NCBI GenBank assembly: GCA_035326425.1
Contig: DAOLFG010000004.1
Coordinates: 1-64,000 of the forward strand
DNA: 64,000 nucleotides
Direction of reading: 5' to 3'
Source: CALKJU01 sp035326425
GTDB taxonomy: Bacteria; Pseudomonadota; Alphaproteobacteria; Geminicoccales; Geminicoccaceae
Part shown: positions 42,448 to 52,319 of the stretch, one piece after another
How positions within the stretch are numbered: position 1 is the stretch's first letter
Layout of the letters: the number at the start of each line of letters is the position of its first letter
Program-made: the position numbers and the translations under genes
The notes under the pieces: generated by a model
What the model was told of the DNA's origin: nothing
Seen by the model: the letters and a program-made list of their open reading frames with translations, nothing else
Databases searched by the model: none

Positions 42448-43932
42448 TCACGCCGCCGCCGGCGGCGGCAGCTCGGCGACGAGGCGGATCGAGGCCGTCA
42501 GCTCCTCGAGCTGGAAGTGCGGCCGCAGGAACACCACGGCGTTGTAGGCCCCCGGCTTGCCCGGCACGTCGGTGACGTCGACACGCGCCTCGCGCAGCGG
42601 GTACTTCGCCTTGAGCGTCTGGCCGGCGTCGTCCTTGCCGAGCACGTAGTCGAGGATCCAGGTGTTCAGGAACTGCTGCACGTTCTCCTTGGTCATGAAG
42701 CTGCCGACCTTGTCGCGCATGATGACCTTGACGTAGTGCGCGAAGCGCGACGCGTTGAGGATGTAGGGCAGCATCGCCGAGATGCGGGCGTTCGAGTTGG
42801 CCGCCGAGGTGTTGTAGAGACGCGGCTTGTTGGTGGTCTGGCCGCCGAAGAACGCGGCGTAGTCGGTGTTCTTGCAGTGGACCAGGCTGATGAAGCCGAG
42901 GTCGTTCAGCTCCTTCTCGCGCCGATCGGTGATCGCGATCTCGGTCGGGCACTTGAGCGCGATGTCGCCCTCGTCGGTGAGGAAGGTGTGGGTGGGCAGG
43001 CCCTCGACCTTGCCGCCACCCTCGACGCCGCGGATCGCCGCCGTCCAGCCGTGCTTGGCGAACGCCGAGGTGATCCGCTCCGCCAGCACCCAGCTCGGGT
43101 TGCCCCAGAGGTAGCGGGCGTGATCGGTGCCGTCGACGTCCTCGACGAAGCCCATGCCTTCGACCGGCACCGTCTTCGGTCCATAGGGAAGGCGGAGCAG
43201 GACGCGCGGCAGGACGAGGCTGACGTAGCGGCTGTCCTCGCTCTCGCGGAACGAGCGCCAGCGGATCAGCTCGGCACTCTCGAAGATCTTGGACAGGTCG
43301 CGCGGCACGCCGATCTCGGTGAAGCTCGCCATGTCGAGCAGCTTGGGGCTGGCGGCGGCGATGAACGGCGCGTGCGCCGCCGCGGCGACGTGCGAGATCT
43401 TGTCGAGCAGGGCGATGTCCTGGGGGTGGCGACCGAAATCGTAGTCGCCGATCAGCACGCTGTAGGGATAGCCGCCGAAGGTGCCGTATTCCTCCTCGTA
43501 GATCTTCTTGAACAGCGCACTCTGGTCGAACTCGACCGCCTTCTCCAGGTCCTTCAGCAGCTCGGCCTTGGTGATGTTGAGCAGGCGGAGCTTGAGCAGC
43601 GGCCCGGTCTCCGTGTGCATGACCAGGTAGTGCAGGCCACGCCACGAGGCTTCCAGCGCCTGGAACTCGGGATGGTGGAGAATCTCGTTGAGCTGGCCGC
43701 TGATCAGGTCGTCGATCTGCGCGATGCGGTCGTTGATCAGCGCCACCACGTCGTTGGCGACGGTGCTGCTGCCTTCGGCCAGGACCTCGTTGACGAACTC
43801 GCCGACGAGATCGCGAGCATAGGCCTGCTGCATCTCGTCCCTGGCGAGCTTGCCCTCGACGAGGATGCGGTCGAGCAGGCTCGCGGGCACGGTGCTAGCG
43901 GCGGCCGGCTCGGCCGCGGATTCGGTTGCCAT
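42448..43932 (-). CDS. tssC: T6SS contractile sheath large subunit TssC (VipB)
   Basis: 494 residues, the normal size. Conserved strings include LEASWRGLHYLV, SALFKKIYEEEYGTFGG, PYSVLIGDYDF, FIAAASPKLL, LLRLPYG, FLPTHTFLTDEG-type (here GLPTHTFLTDEGD) and QQFLNTWILDYV. It pairs with TssB to form the sheath around the Hcp tube and is disassembled by ClpV. It starts 48 bp after tssB. Confidence 0.97.
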   Translation of the reverse strand: MATESAAEPAAASTVPASLLDRILVEGKLARDEMQQAYARDLVGEFVNEVLAEGSSTVANDVVALINDRIAQIDDLISGQLNEILHHPEFQALEASWRGLHYLVMHTETGPLLKLRLLNITKAELLKDLEKAVEFDQSALFKKIYEEEYGTFGGYPYSVLIGDYDFGRHPQDIALLDKISHVAAAAHAPFIAAASPKLLDMASFTEIGVPRDLSKIFESAELIRWRSFRESEDSRYVSLVLPRVLLRLPYGPKTVPVEGMGFVEDVDGTDHARYLWGNPSWVLAERITSAFAKHGWTAAIRGVEGGGKVEGLPTHTFLTDEGDIALKCPTEIAITDRREKELNDLGFISLVHCKNTDYAAFFGGQTTNKPRLYNTSAANSNARISAMLPYILNASRFAHYVKVIMRDKVGSFMTKENVQQFLNTWILDYVLGKDDAGQTLKAKYPLREARVDVTDVPGKPGAYNAVVFLRPHFQLEELTASIRLVAELPPPAAA

Positions 43933-43980
43933 CTCTGCCTCCAGGGTGTCTCGGATGCCGCCGTCGGGCGGCGTCGCGTC

Positions 43981-44505
43981 CTATTTCTTGTCGGCGCCGT
44001 CGGCGGCAGGGCCGGCCAGCTGCTCGCGCAGCTCGCCCCGGGCCTCGGTGCTCTCGACGACCTCGCGCAGCAGCGCGTCCAGCTCGTCGTTGCCGTCGAG
44101 CTTGGTCAGCAGGTCGCGCAGGCGCTGGCGGGCCTCGAACAGCCGGTTGAGCGCCGGCACCTGCTTGACGATCGCCACCGGCTCGAAATCGTCGGAATGG
44201 CGGAAGCTCAGCTCGACGTTCAGCTGCTCGCCGGCATCGGGCTTGAGCTTGTTGGGGACGCGCAGCGCCAGCCGAGGCTTGGCCGAGGCCAGCACGTCGT
44301 TGAAGTTGTCGCGGTCGATCTCGGTGAACTTGCGGTCCTTGACCTTCGGCAGCGGTGCTGCCGGCTTGCCGGAGAGATCGGCCAGGATGCCGACGATGAA
44401 CGGCAGCTCCTTCTTCTCGATCGCTCCGCCGATCTCGACATCGTAGGTTATCTGCACCCGAGGCGGCCGGACCCGGCTCAGGACATGCTGCGTGCTTTCG
44501 GCCAA
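43981..44505 (-). CDS. tssB: T6SS contractile sheath small subunit TssB (VipA)
   Basis: 174 residues. STQHVLSRVRPPRVQITYDV at the start and KKELPFIVGILADLSG, DRKFTEIDRDNFNDVLA and ELSFRHSDDFEP are classic TssB motifs. I chose the TTG at 44505 because it yields MAESTQHVL, the usual family N-terminus, with GGGAG about 8 bases upstream. A TTG at 44526 would add seven residues. The 83-bp AT-richer gap before it may hold an internal promoter. Confidence 0.95.
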   Translation of the reverse strand: MAESTQHVLSRVRPPRVQITYDVEIGGAIEKKELPFIVGILADLSGKPAAPLPKVKDRKFTEIDRDNFNDVLASAKPRLALRVPNKLKPDAGEQLNVELSFRHSDDFEPVAIVKQVPALNRLFEARQRLRDLLTKLDGNDELDALLREVVESTEARGELREQLAGPAADGADKK

Positions 44506-44588
44506 CGTCGCTGCTCCCGCCTTCAAGGCTCGCCTCGCGCCCGCGCGGGGTCCAAGCCGATTGCCTTTTAGTTGATCACCTGACTTTT

Positions 44589-45743
44589 TTATCGCGTACT
44601 GGTTGAGTTTTCAACCGGGGATTCGCGGTATCGGCGATCGGTGGTCCCGTCCGCCGCCTGTTCGAACAGGCCCAGCAGCTCGAACAGCGCCGGAGCATCG
44701 CGCCGGCCATTGCTGATCGTCAGGACGAGCTGGTCGAGCGGCATCGCGCCCCATTCCAGCGCATGGCGGAGCAGCGTCACGACAGGGCTGTGCGGCTCGT
44801 TCTCGGCGAGGAACGCCGCGACCTCCGCGAGCCGCCCGTAGGCGTCCTCGCGCGTGGCTATCGCCGACGGCGGCGGGGCGTCATGGGCGGCGGGGACCGG
44901 CCGCCGAGGCACCGGTGCCGCCCGCAGCGCCACGCCCACCAGGCGGCTGGTGGCCTCGACCAGGCGACTAGGCCTGCCCCGCAGCGCCGTCGCCACCAGC
45001 CCGCCGATGTCCTGGAGCACGCCGCGCACGGCACCGAGGCCCGGGGCCTCGCGGCCGAGGTGGCGGTCGAGCAGGCGTTCGAGCGTCACGATCTCCGCGG
45101 TGCCCGCCTCGATCGCCGCCAGGATCGCGCGCAGATCGCCATCCGGCGTCGCCGCCAGCTCGGCCGCGAAGGAGGCCGAGGTCACGGCACCACCGGCCTC
45201 CGCCTTCTCGGCCGCCTTGGGCTCGCGCGTTCGGATCGTGTCGAGACGCTGCGCCCGCTCGTGGTCGGCGAGGGAATAGGGCCGCTCTTCCGGCCCGGCG
45301 GTGATCGGCACCTGGCTGAGCACGGCCGGCAGCCGCTCGTTCAACCAGACGAGCGGGGCGATGCGGGCAGCCGGGTCGCCATCCTCGAAGGCCGGGTGCA
45401 GGTCGTCCCAGAACCGGTCGCACAGCTCCCGCAGCAGCCCCATGCCGGGCACCAGGCCGCGAAAGCCGCGCCGATGCACGAAGGCCTCGGCGACCCAGGC
45501 CGCGACCTGGAGATCCTTGGAGCGCTTGCGCAACGTCTCCACGCCCAGCGCCTCGACGGCGGCCCAGTCGGCGCGCTTCGGCTCGTGGCGCCAGACCCCT
45601 TGCGGCAAGGCCGGATCGTCGGCGCGGCGCGCCTCGCGGATCCGGTCGTGGTCGCCCTCGTAGCGCACGTCGAGCCCGGCGGGGGACGCCCCGGCTATCG
45701 GCGCCAGCAGGGATACGATGTCGAAGGGCTCGTCGCGGGCCAT
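44589..45743 (-). CDS. tssA: T6SS cap/baseplate-associated protein TssA
   Basis: 384 residues. The N-terminal ImpA domain is clear: FDIVSLLAPIAGASPAGLDVRY, RRADDPALPQGVW, DWAAVEALGVETLRKRSKDLQVAAWVAEA and RFWDDLHPAFEDGD. A middle region without strong motifs leads to the C-terminal SPVVTLLRHALEWG segment found in ImpA-type TssA. The protein nucleates tail polymerisation and caps the growing sheath. It lies 2 bp after tssM. Confidence 0.92.
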   Translation of the reverse strand: MARDEPFDIVSLLAPIAGASPAGLDVRYEGDHDRIREARRADDPALPQGVWRHEPKRADWAAVEALGVETLRKRSKDLQVAAWVAEAFVHRRGFRGLVPGMGLLRELCDRFWDDLHPAFEDGDPAARIAPLVWLNERLPAVLSQVPITAGPEERPYSLADHERAQRLDTIRTREPKAAEKAEAGGAVTSASFAAELAATPDGDLRAILAAIEAGTAEIVTLERLLDRHLGREAPGLGAVRGVLQDIGGLVATALRGRPSRLVEATSRLVGVALRAAPVPRRPVPAAHDAPPPSAIATREDAYGRLAEVAAFLAENEPHSPVVTLLRHALEWGAMPLDQLVLTISNGRRDAPALFELLGLFEQAADGTTDRRYRESPVENSTSTR

Positions 45744-45745
45744 GC

Positions 45746-48700
45746 CTACGGGCCGGCGGCCGGCGCCAGGCCCAACCGCCTCGGAAAGACCGGGCCCGGC
45801 GCCGCGCTCAGCATGGAGGCGACGTCGGGCGCCGCCGCCGGGAAGCGCGGCGCCAGCAGCAGGCTGCGGCGCACGGGCTCGCCGGGCATGCCGGTGAGCG
45901 CCGTCAGCCGCAGCCGCAGGAAGACGAGGGCCTGGTCCAGGCCGGCCGGCCCGCCCGGCGCCGCGTCGGGATTCGGTGCCAGCGGCACGCTGAACGCCAG
46001 GGTGCTGAACGCTGCACCGTCGTCGATCGCCGGCCTGGTGTGGACGCGCAGCAGGCTGAGCAGGGCCCACGCATCCCTGTACTCGAACACCGCGGCCGAC
46101 CCCTCCTGCCTCGGCATTCCGCCGGCGCCGGCCACCGGCAGGGAGGGAGCGTTGCGTGCCCAGCGCAGGACCACGCGCACGGGCTGCCCGGCGGCCCATG
46201 CCAACGGCCCGCCGCCAGAGAGCGAGGAGAGCCGCCCGGCCGGTGTCTCGATCGACCATTCCAGGATCTGGTTGCCACCCCGATCGAGCGACGGCTCGGC
46301 GCGGAACTCGGCGTCCATCTCGTAGCTCAGCGATGCCGGGACGGGCGGATCGACCAGCGGCGCCAGGGCGGCTCGCGCTGCCCCGAGATCAGCCAGGAAC
46401 GCGTACGCCGCGTCGGGCACATCCGGCGGCATCGCACCCTCCAGCAGGGCGGCAACCGCGACGCGCTCCGCGTCGTGGTCGCGGAAGAACCGGCGAACGT
46501 CGTCCGGCGTCCCCCGCGGTGCCGCCGCAGCCTCGGCGCCGATCCCGGTGAACGGAAAACGGCCGGCGAGCACGGCATTGAAGGCGCCCGCGAGCTGCCC
46601 GTAGCGGCTGGCGGCGACCTCGGACGCCAGCGTCTCGCAGCGGACGGCCACCGCATCCCGCAGGTCCTGGAGCTGGTCCGCGAAATAGTCCCACGTCTCC
46701 ACGAAGCCTGTCTGGTCGATGCCGCAGCCGGTCGGCGTGATGGCCTCGAGGTCGGTGGTGAGGAACCGCTCGAGCATCGACAGCGAGCTGGAAGGATCGT
46801 TGCGACGGAATCGATCGATCGCCTTCAGCGTCTCGCCCCAGCGCGCGACGCGCTCCTCGTCCTCGACATCCAGCCCGGACAGCGATTGGCCCAGCACGCC
46901 GAGGAGCGGCTCGGCATACTCCTCGGCCAGGCGCTCGACGAAGGCTCGCCGGCCCGGCAGGCTCGCCGCCAGGGCGGCCGGGCTGGCGGCACCGTAGGCG
47001 GCGAGCCGCAGCGGCCGACCGCCGTCCCAGCTGCCCAGGCCGGGATCGAGCATGGCGTAGGGCGCGCCACGATCGAGGGCCTCGTCGGTCTCGGCCAGCA
47101 GGCGCCGTGCCTGGTCGACGATGATCTGGTGAAGGGCGGCGGCGCGATCGCGCAGCCCGGCCAGCTCCAGGGTCTGGCCGAGCCCGGTCAGCAGCGGCTC
47201 GGCGGCCACGAACGCGCGCACCTCGCGCTGCAGGCCGCGATCGGCCGACCATCCGGTGGCGGAATCCGTGGCCTGGGCCCGGCTGAGCGCCACCTCCACC
47301 ATGGATGCGAGTGCCGGGGATCCCGCCCGCCTGGCGAGGGCGACGAGCGGCGGCGGCAGGCCCGCCAGATCGCGAGTGTCGGCGAGCAGGCTTCCCTCGG
47401 CCGCCGTCGCCAGCTCGCGGAGCTGGGCGACGTCCCAGATCAGCCGCTCGCCGGCGCGGGCGGGCCGCGCGGCGGCGAGATACTTGCCCTCGCGGAGCAG
47501 GGGCTGATCCAGATAGGCGGCCAGTGCCGTGCGCGCGCGCGCCAGCGACGGCGCGAGCTCCAGCCGCTGCTCGACCTCGACCAGGCTCGGCGAAACGCCG
47601 AAGACCGGTGTCGCCAGCAGCCGTTCGCGCGCAGCGGCGCGTTCCGCCAGCGCCGCGACGCGCAGCTGCTCGATCAGCCGCCCCGATTCGAGCGGCGGTC
47701 CCCATGCCGTGGCGACGTCGCGGATCCCGACGAGCACACCTTCGAGGGCACCATCCAGATCCGCGGCACCAGCCAGGAGCCAGACGCTCTCCGGTTGGGA
47801 CAGGCTCCGCGCCAGCCGGTCGAGATCGGCGGCAGCCCCTTGCAGCCGCGCCAGCGCATCGGCGTCGCCGGCCGGCTCCGCCGTCACGCGGTCGACGGCG
47901 CGCGTCACCGCGGCGTTGCGATAGTGCGCCTCGACCAGGGCGATCCACCCGTCGGTCAGCGATTGCCCGACCCGCTGCGCCAGTGCCGCGCGATCGATCG
48001 GCGGCGGGGCCGTATCGGCCAGGGCGTCCTGGTACAGCCGATAGTGGCTGTTGAACTGCGTCGGCATGCCGACGCCCAGCGCGTAGCCGGACACGCCGGC
48101 GAGCGCCTGCACGCGGAACTCGCCCAGCTGCTCGTACCGGCGGAGGTTGACCTCGTGCTCGAGCAGCCGGCGCGTCGCATCGCCGAACGAGGCGACCGTC
48201 ACATCGGCCCCCGCCCGGTCGATGCTGCCGAGAATCTCGTCCAGCTTCGCGAGCAGGCGCTCGTTGATGGCCTGCAGGACCACCACATCGTAGCCGACGG
48301 CGATGGCCCGCTCGATCCGGTCGTCCGCGCCGCTCAGCAGCGAGGTGGGCGCCTTGATCGTCTGGGTGCTGCTGATGCTGACATTGCTCATCCGGTGGAG
48401 CAGGTTGCCGGCCGCCACCGCCTCGACGTCGTGCAGCCCCGCCCCGCTGCCGGCGGCCGCCTGCTCGACCCGGCTCACCTCGCTCTCGACCGTCTGCAGC
48501 AGGAGGGTGACGCTCTCGACGCCGGCCGACCTCGCCGCCAGGCGGACGAGCCCGAACGCGCCGAGCAGGACCAGTGCGGCCAGCGCGCCTTGAGCCAGGC
48601 GGATCCGGCGGCGGCGCAGGCCGAGCGCGCCGCGCGCCGGCTCGGCGAGGAAGCGCTCGGCGAAGATCTTGCGCTCGAACAGCCCGCGCACGAAGGCGGG

Positions 48701-49693
48701 CGAGCCGTCGGCACAGTCCCCGGCGACGAAGCAGCCGCGAAAGAACACGCCGTCATGATAGGCGGAGGGCCGGAGCCACGGCGACAGCAGCGAAGCGAGC
48801 GGCGTGGCCAGCTGCTCCAGCTCGCCCGGAAAGAGGAGGAGGCCGTCGACGAGATCCGGATCGGCCCCACGCATGAGCAGCGGCAGCTGCAGGCCGCCCA
48901 GCCGCGCCGCCAGGGCCCGCAGCGCCTCGTCGATGTATTCGAGCGCCGGAGCGTCGCCGGCCTGCGGCGCCGGCCAGCCCAGGAGGCCGTCGCGCGCGGC
49001 GTCCGGCACCGCCTGTGTCCAGGCGGAGAACCCGCGCAGCGATTCGGCGCCGGTCAGGATCAGGTAGACCGGAACGCGAAAGCCGGTGCGGCGCTGCAGC
49101 GCCCAGAACAGCTCGTGCAGCTGCTCGCCGCGCGCCGCCAGCTGCGCCGGCGTCAGCCTCGTCGGCCCCACCAGATCGGCGGCGGCGATCGCCACCGCGA
49201 CGCCATCCAGGGGCCGCTCCGGCCGCTCGATCGCCAGCGAGTGCAGGAACGAGCGCCATCGCGAGCGCCAGTCCGGCCGCTCGAGCAGATCCTCCGGCAT
49301 GTCGAGGAGAAGACCGTCCCGGCAGGTACGCACCGACAGGTCGGCCAGCCGCGGCTGCTCGGGATCGTCGGCGCCGCCCGCCAATGCCAGGCCCGAGGCC
49401 AGCGAGCCGACGCGGCTGCCCGGAAACCCGACCACCAGGACCCACGGCACGTCGTAGGCCGCGTCGGCGGCGCCGGTCAGGGCGGCGGTTCGCGCCACGG
49501 TCCGGCCGACGTCCTGCCTGAGCCGGCGCAGCAGCGGGCGATCGAGCCCGTCCCCGGCCGGCGGATCGCCGTCGGAAGCCCTCGGCCGGCTCCGGTGCGC
49601 GTAGACGAGCAGCCCGACGATCAGCGCGGCGATCGCGATCCCCAGCAGCACGACCACCAGGGGCAGGAGCGATGGCATGGTCGCTGCCGGCAT
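45746..49693 (-). CDS. tssM: T6SS membrane complex protein TssM (IcmF)
   Basis: 1315 residues, one of the largest proteins here. N-terminal membrane helices (LLPLVVVLLGIAIAALIVGLLVY) and a third near residue 375 (ALAALVLLGAFGLVRLAA) flank the cytoplasmic NTPase-like domain. The region usually forming the P-loop reads GFPGSRVGS (89-97) and lacks the Lys and Gly of Walker A, so nucleotide binding is doubtful. A long periplasmic helical part and the C-terminal beta domain follow. It forms the trans-envelope complex with TssL and TssJ. It starts at the ATG at 49693, 10 bp after tssL. Confidence 0.95.
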   Translation of the reverse strand: MPAATMPSLLPLVVVLLGIAIAALIVGLLVYAHRSRPRASDGDPPAGDGLDRPLLRRLRQDVGRTVARTAALTGAADAAYDVPWVLVVGFPGSRVGSLASGLALAGGADDPEQPRLADLSVRTCRDGLLLDMPEDLLERPDWRSRWRSFLHSLAIERPERPLDGVAVAIAAADLVGPTRLTPAQLAARGEQLHELFWALQRRTGFRVPVYLILTGAESLRGFSAWTQAVPDAARDGLLGWPAPQAGDAPALEYIDEALRALAARLGGLQLPLLMRGADPDLVDGLLLFPGELEQLATPLASLLSPWLRPSAYHDGVFFRGCFVAGDCADGSPAFVRGLFERKIFAERFLAEPARGALGLRRRRIRLAQGALAALVLLGAFGLVRLAARSAGVESVTLLLQTVESEVSRVEQAAAGSGAGLHDVEAVAAGNLLHRMSNVSISSTQTIKAPTSLLSGADDRIERAIAVGYDVVVLQAINERLLAKLDEILGSIDRAGADVTVASFGDATRRLLEHEVNLRRYEQLGEFRVQALAGVSGYALGVGMPTQFNSHYRLYQDALADTAPPPIDRAALAQRVGQSLTDGWIALVEAHYRNAAVTRAVDRVTAEPAGDADALARLQGAAADLDRLARSLSQPESVWLLAGAADLDGALEGVLVGIRDVATAWGPPLESGRLIEQLRVAALAERAAARERLLATPVFGVSPSLVEVEQRLELAPSLARARTALAAYLDQPLLREGKYLAAARPARAGERLIWDVAQLRELATAAEGSLLADTRDLAGLPPPLVALARRAGSPALASMVEVALSRAQATDSATGWSADRGLQREVRAFVAAEPLLTGLGQTLELAGLRDRAAALHQIIVDQARRLLAETDEALDRGAPYAMLDPGLGSWDGGRPLRLAAYGAASPAALAASLPGRRAFVERLAEEYAEPLLGVLGQSLSGLDVEDEERVARWGETLKAIDRFRRNDPSSSLSMLERFLTTDLEAITPTGCGIDQTGFVETWDYFADQLQDLRDAVAVRCETLASEVAASRYGQLAGAFNAVLAGRFPFTGIGAEAAAAPRGTPDDVRRFFRDHDAERVAVAALLEGAMPPDVPDAAYAFLADLGAARAALAPLVDPPVPASLSYEMDAEFRAEPSLDRGGNQILEWSIETPAGRLSSLSGGGPLAWAAGQPVRVVLRWARNAPSLPVAGAGGMPRQEGSAAVFEYRDAWALLSLLRVHTRPAIDDGAAFSTLAFSVPLAPNPDAAPGGPAGLDQALVFLRLRLTALTGMPGEPVRRSLLLAPRFPAAAPDVASMLSAAPGPVFPRRLGLAPAAGP

Positions 49694-49703
49694 CTCGGTC
49701 GGC

Positions 49704-50495
49704 CTACTCGCCGATCCGCGGACGCGAGATGATCTTCTCGGCCAGCGTCAGCGCGTCGTCGACGCTCTCGCGCCACACCAGGTGAGCGGCACCGATGTAG
49801 AGCGCCACGGCCGCGGCCAGCGCCGCCAGCCAGGGGCGCAGCGCCGGCAGCCTTCGCAGCGCGGCGCCGGTCGGCACCGGCTGGTCGGCCGCGGCCAGGG
49901 CCGGCCGCCAGTGCACGTCGCGGAGCCATGGCTGCTCGTGCAGCCTCTCGAACAGGCGGACGCAGAGCGCCTGGATCTCGCCGCCGTCGTCGGTATCCCG
50001 GAACCGGCCGCGAAAGCCCGCCAACAGCGCCAGCAGGAGCGTGACCGCCAGGTCGGGGCGGCCGGCCAGCCGACCGTCGGCCGCCGCCCGCGCCAGCTCG
50101 AAGACGCGCTCGCCCGCCACGCGGGTGCCGTAGAGCGCGTCCTCCAGGAGCATCGGCGCCCATGCGTCGCGCCCGCGCTCGTCCAGGCGCTGCAGGACGG
50201 TCTCGTCCGCCAGCGCCGCCAGGACGTAGCCGGTCTCGCAGTCGCCCAGCCTCGAGCGTGCGCCCCGCGCCCGCCCGTGGCCCATCTCTCCGAGCTTGCG
50301 GTAGAGCCGGGCGAACGCCTCGCGCAACGGCGGCGCCGGCTGCGCCGGCGATGCGTCGCCCGCCGGTCCGATGAGCGCAGGCGGAGCGAGCGCAGGTGTG
50401 GCGAGCGCCGACTTGACGGCCACGAGCTCGGCATGAAAGGCGCGGAACTCGTTCAGCGCCGCGACCGCCTCGGGTGGCAACGGCTTCGGCCTCAT
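49704..50495 (-). CDS. tssL: T6SS membrane complex protein TssL (DotU/IcmH)
   Basis: A 263-residue C-tail-anchored protein. The cytoplasmic part shows YVLAALADETVL, a DotU hallmark, and WAPMLLEDALYGTRVAGERVFEL. A single membrane helix follows near the C-terminus (PWLAALAAAVALYIGAAHLVW). There is no C-terminal OmpA peptidoglycan-binding extension, so anchoring to the wall must come from other proteins. The start overlaps the tssK stop by 4 bp. Confidence 0.94.
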   Translation of the reverse strand: MRPKPLPPEAVAALNEFRAFHAELVAVKSALATPALAPPALIGPAGDASPAQPAPPLREAFARLYRKLGEMGHGRARGARSRLGDCETGYVLAALADETVLQRLDERGRDAWAPMLLEDALYGTRVAGERVFELARAAADGRLAGRPDLAVTLLLALLAGFRGRFRDTDDGGEIQALCVRLFERLHEQPWLRDVHWRPALAAADQPVPTGAALRRLPALRPWLAALAAAVALYIGAAHLVWRESVDDALTLAEKIISRPRIGE

Positions 50496-51856
50496 GGTGC
50501 ACGACCCGCGCCGCTGCCGCCGGCAGCGACGAACAGCAGCACCTCGACGGGCTCGGCCTCGATGGCCTCGTCGATCCGCCCGATCACCTCGAGGGCCTCG
50601 CCGGGGCGGATGCAGCCTGCGTCGGGGCCGACCCTGGCCAGCACGACCCCGCGCGGCGCCATGAGGTCGAGCTCGGCCACGCCATCCACGATCCGGCGCG
50701 GCGCACCCAGCGTTCGACGCTCGCGGATCGAGCGGAGCTGCGACGAGGATCCGATCACGGCCGTATCCAGCCAGGCGCTGACCGCCGCCGGGCCCGCCCC
50801 GGGCCCGGCACGCACCCCCAGGATCAGCTCGTCGGCCGCCGCTCCCGGCGGCGGGTCGAGCGTGAAGCGGCCTTCGCCCCTGCGCTCGAAGCGGATCGTG
50901 CGATAGGGCTCGCGCAGCTGTGCCGCGGCGCCGGCGATCAGCTCGGCGGCATGCGCGTAGGCCGGCAGCGGATCGTCGTGGACATAGGCCCGCAGCGGCG
51001 GCGGGATCGTCCGCCGGCCAATGCCCGTGAGATTGCCCACGATGTCGGCCAGGGCGAGGAACAGCTCGAACGGGTGCGCGCGCTCGCTGGCGAGCAGGGC
51101 CTCGAGACGAGGCAGCCCGCGCGCCAGGGCCTGAACGGCCTCCCAGCCGGTGCCGGCCGCGAGCTCGGCGCCCGGCGCCTGCAGCCTTTCGGCCAGGGTC
51201 GCGGCCTTCTCGCGCAGCCGGAGGGCGGTCTCGCCTGCGATGGCATGGAGCTCCGTGCCGCGTTCGACGCGCAGGCGCGGCCCGCAGAACGCGTCCAGCA
51301 CGAACATGTCGTCGCGGAACGCGACGCGCGCCAGCGGCAGGCTCGCCCAGCGCCGGGAAGGCGGCCGCCCGAGCTCGTCCCCGGCCAGCAGGACCGGCGA
51401 CGGCACCATGCGCGGAATCTCGATCGCGCCTTCCCCGGTCGATTCGTCGACGCAGGCAGCGCCTTCCACCGACCGGTAGCGCTTCGGCCCGTTGCCGGCG
51501 AGCGTCGATCCGCCACGGGCGGCCACGGCCAGGTGGACGATGCGCGGCCCCGCGCGCACGTCCTGCCCCGCCGCCGTCAGGTCGAGCTCGAGCGGCGGAT
51601 CGCCGGCGGCCGCGTGCAGCAGGAGGAGCCCGTCCGGCAGCACCGCTTCGACCTGCTCGACGCGCAGCAGGCCGCCGACCAGGGCCGCCTGGTCGATGAC
51701 CAGCCGAGCTATGCCCCAGGGATAGGGGCAGGCCGCGGCCAGCCGGTAGGCGAGAAGCGCCTCGGTCCGGTGCGCGGCCTCCTGGAAGTGCTGCGGCGCC
51801 AGCAGCATGCCCTCGTGCCAGAGCACGGCATCGGGAATGTCGCGCGGCTGGATCAT
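50492..51856 (-). CDS. tssK: T6SS baseplate-membrane connector TssK
   Basis: 454 residues. The N-terminal signature VLWHEGMLLAPQHFQEAAHR is diagnostic of TssK, with PYPWGIARLVID and PDGLLLLHA soon after. The middle domain contains HPFELFLALADIVGNLT. It links the baseplate wedges to TssL/TssM. It lies 7 bp after tssJ and overlaps tssL by 4 bp, so J-K-L-M form a coupled membrane-complex module. Confidence 0.96.
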   Translation of the reverse strand: MIQPRDIPDAVLWHEGMLLAPQHFQEAAHRTEALLAYRLAAACPYPWGIARLVIDQAALVGGLLRVEQVEAVLPDGLLLLHAAAGDPPLELDLTAAGQDVRAGPRIVHLAVAARGGSTLAGNGPKRYRSVEGAACVDESTGEGAIEIPRMVPSPVLLAGDELGRPPSRRWASLPLARVAFRDDMFVLDAFCGPRLRVERGTELHAIAGETALRLREKAATLAERLQAPGAELAAGTGWEAVQALARGLPRLEALLASERAHPFELFLALADIVGNLTGIGRRTIPPPLRAYVHDDPLPAYAHAAELIAGAAAQLREPYRTIRFERRGEGRFTLDPPPGAAADELILGVRAGPGAGPAAVSAWLDTAVIGSSSQLRSIRERRTLGAPRRIVDGVAELDLMAPRGVVLARVGPDAGCIRPGEALEVIGRIDEAIEAEPVEVLLFVAAGGSGAGRAP

Positions 51857-51863
51857 CGCCGGA

Positions 51864-52319
51864 TCACAGGGCCAATGCCGCGGCGTCGGCGCCGAGCAGG
51901 ACCGCGATCTCGCCGGTCTGTGTCAGCCGCAGCCGATGCGCGCCGGGGCTGGCATAGTCGGCGAACAGGTAGGTGGCGGCGGTGCCGCAGGAGGCCGCCG
52001 TCCCGGCACCGGCGACATGCTGCCCCGGCACGAGCTCCCAGGAGTTGACGCGGATGCCGTCCGGATGGTCGGCCAGCAGCTGGTCGCGGCGCGCGAAGTA
52101 TTCGCGGGCCGACAGGCCGGCCAGCGCGTCGGCCGCCGCCTCGTCGCTCGCGAACACCAGGTCGACCGCGACCGGCCGGTCGCCATTCGCATCCGACGCG
52201 GCGCGCAGATCGACGCTCCGTACGGCGTCGGGCCGGAAGCACAGCGCCTGCGGCACCGCGCAGCCGCCCAGCGACATGCAGAGCGCCGCCGCCAGGGGAT
52301 ATGCGGAGCGGCGGCTCAC
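51864..52319 (-). CDS. tssJ: T6SS outer-membrane lipoprotein TssJ
   Basis: A 151-residue lipoprotein with signal peptide YPLAAALCMSLGGC, the Cys being lipidated. The mature part is a beta-sandwich with VDLVFASDEAAADAL, EYFARRDQLLADHPDG and ELVPGQHVAG, the usual TssJ order. The lipobox Cys is followed by Ala. The GTG at 52319 overlaps the stop of a small ORF upstream (GTGA). It is the first core gene of the operon. Confidence 0.9.
   Translation of the reverse strand: MSRRSAYPLAAALCMSLGGCAVPQALCFRPDAVRSVDLRAASDANGDRPVAVDLVFASDEAAADALAGLSAREYFARRDQLLADHPDGIRVNSWELVPGQHVAGAGTAASCGTAATYLFADYASPGAHRLRLTQTGEIAVLLGADAAALAL

Noticed and set aside
46040..49732. A 1230-codon plus-strand frame opposite tssM
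   Set aside because: Composition typical of the reverse complement of a GC-rich gene; tssM has membrane helices, family length and operon context.
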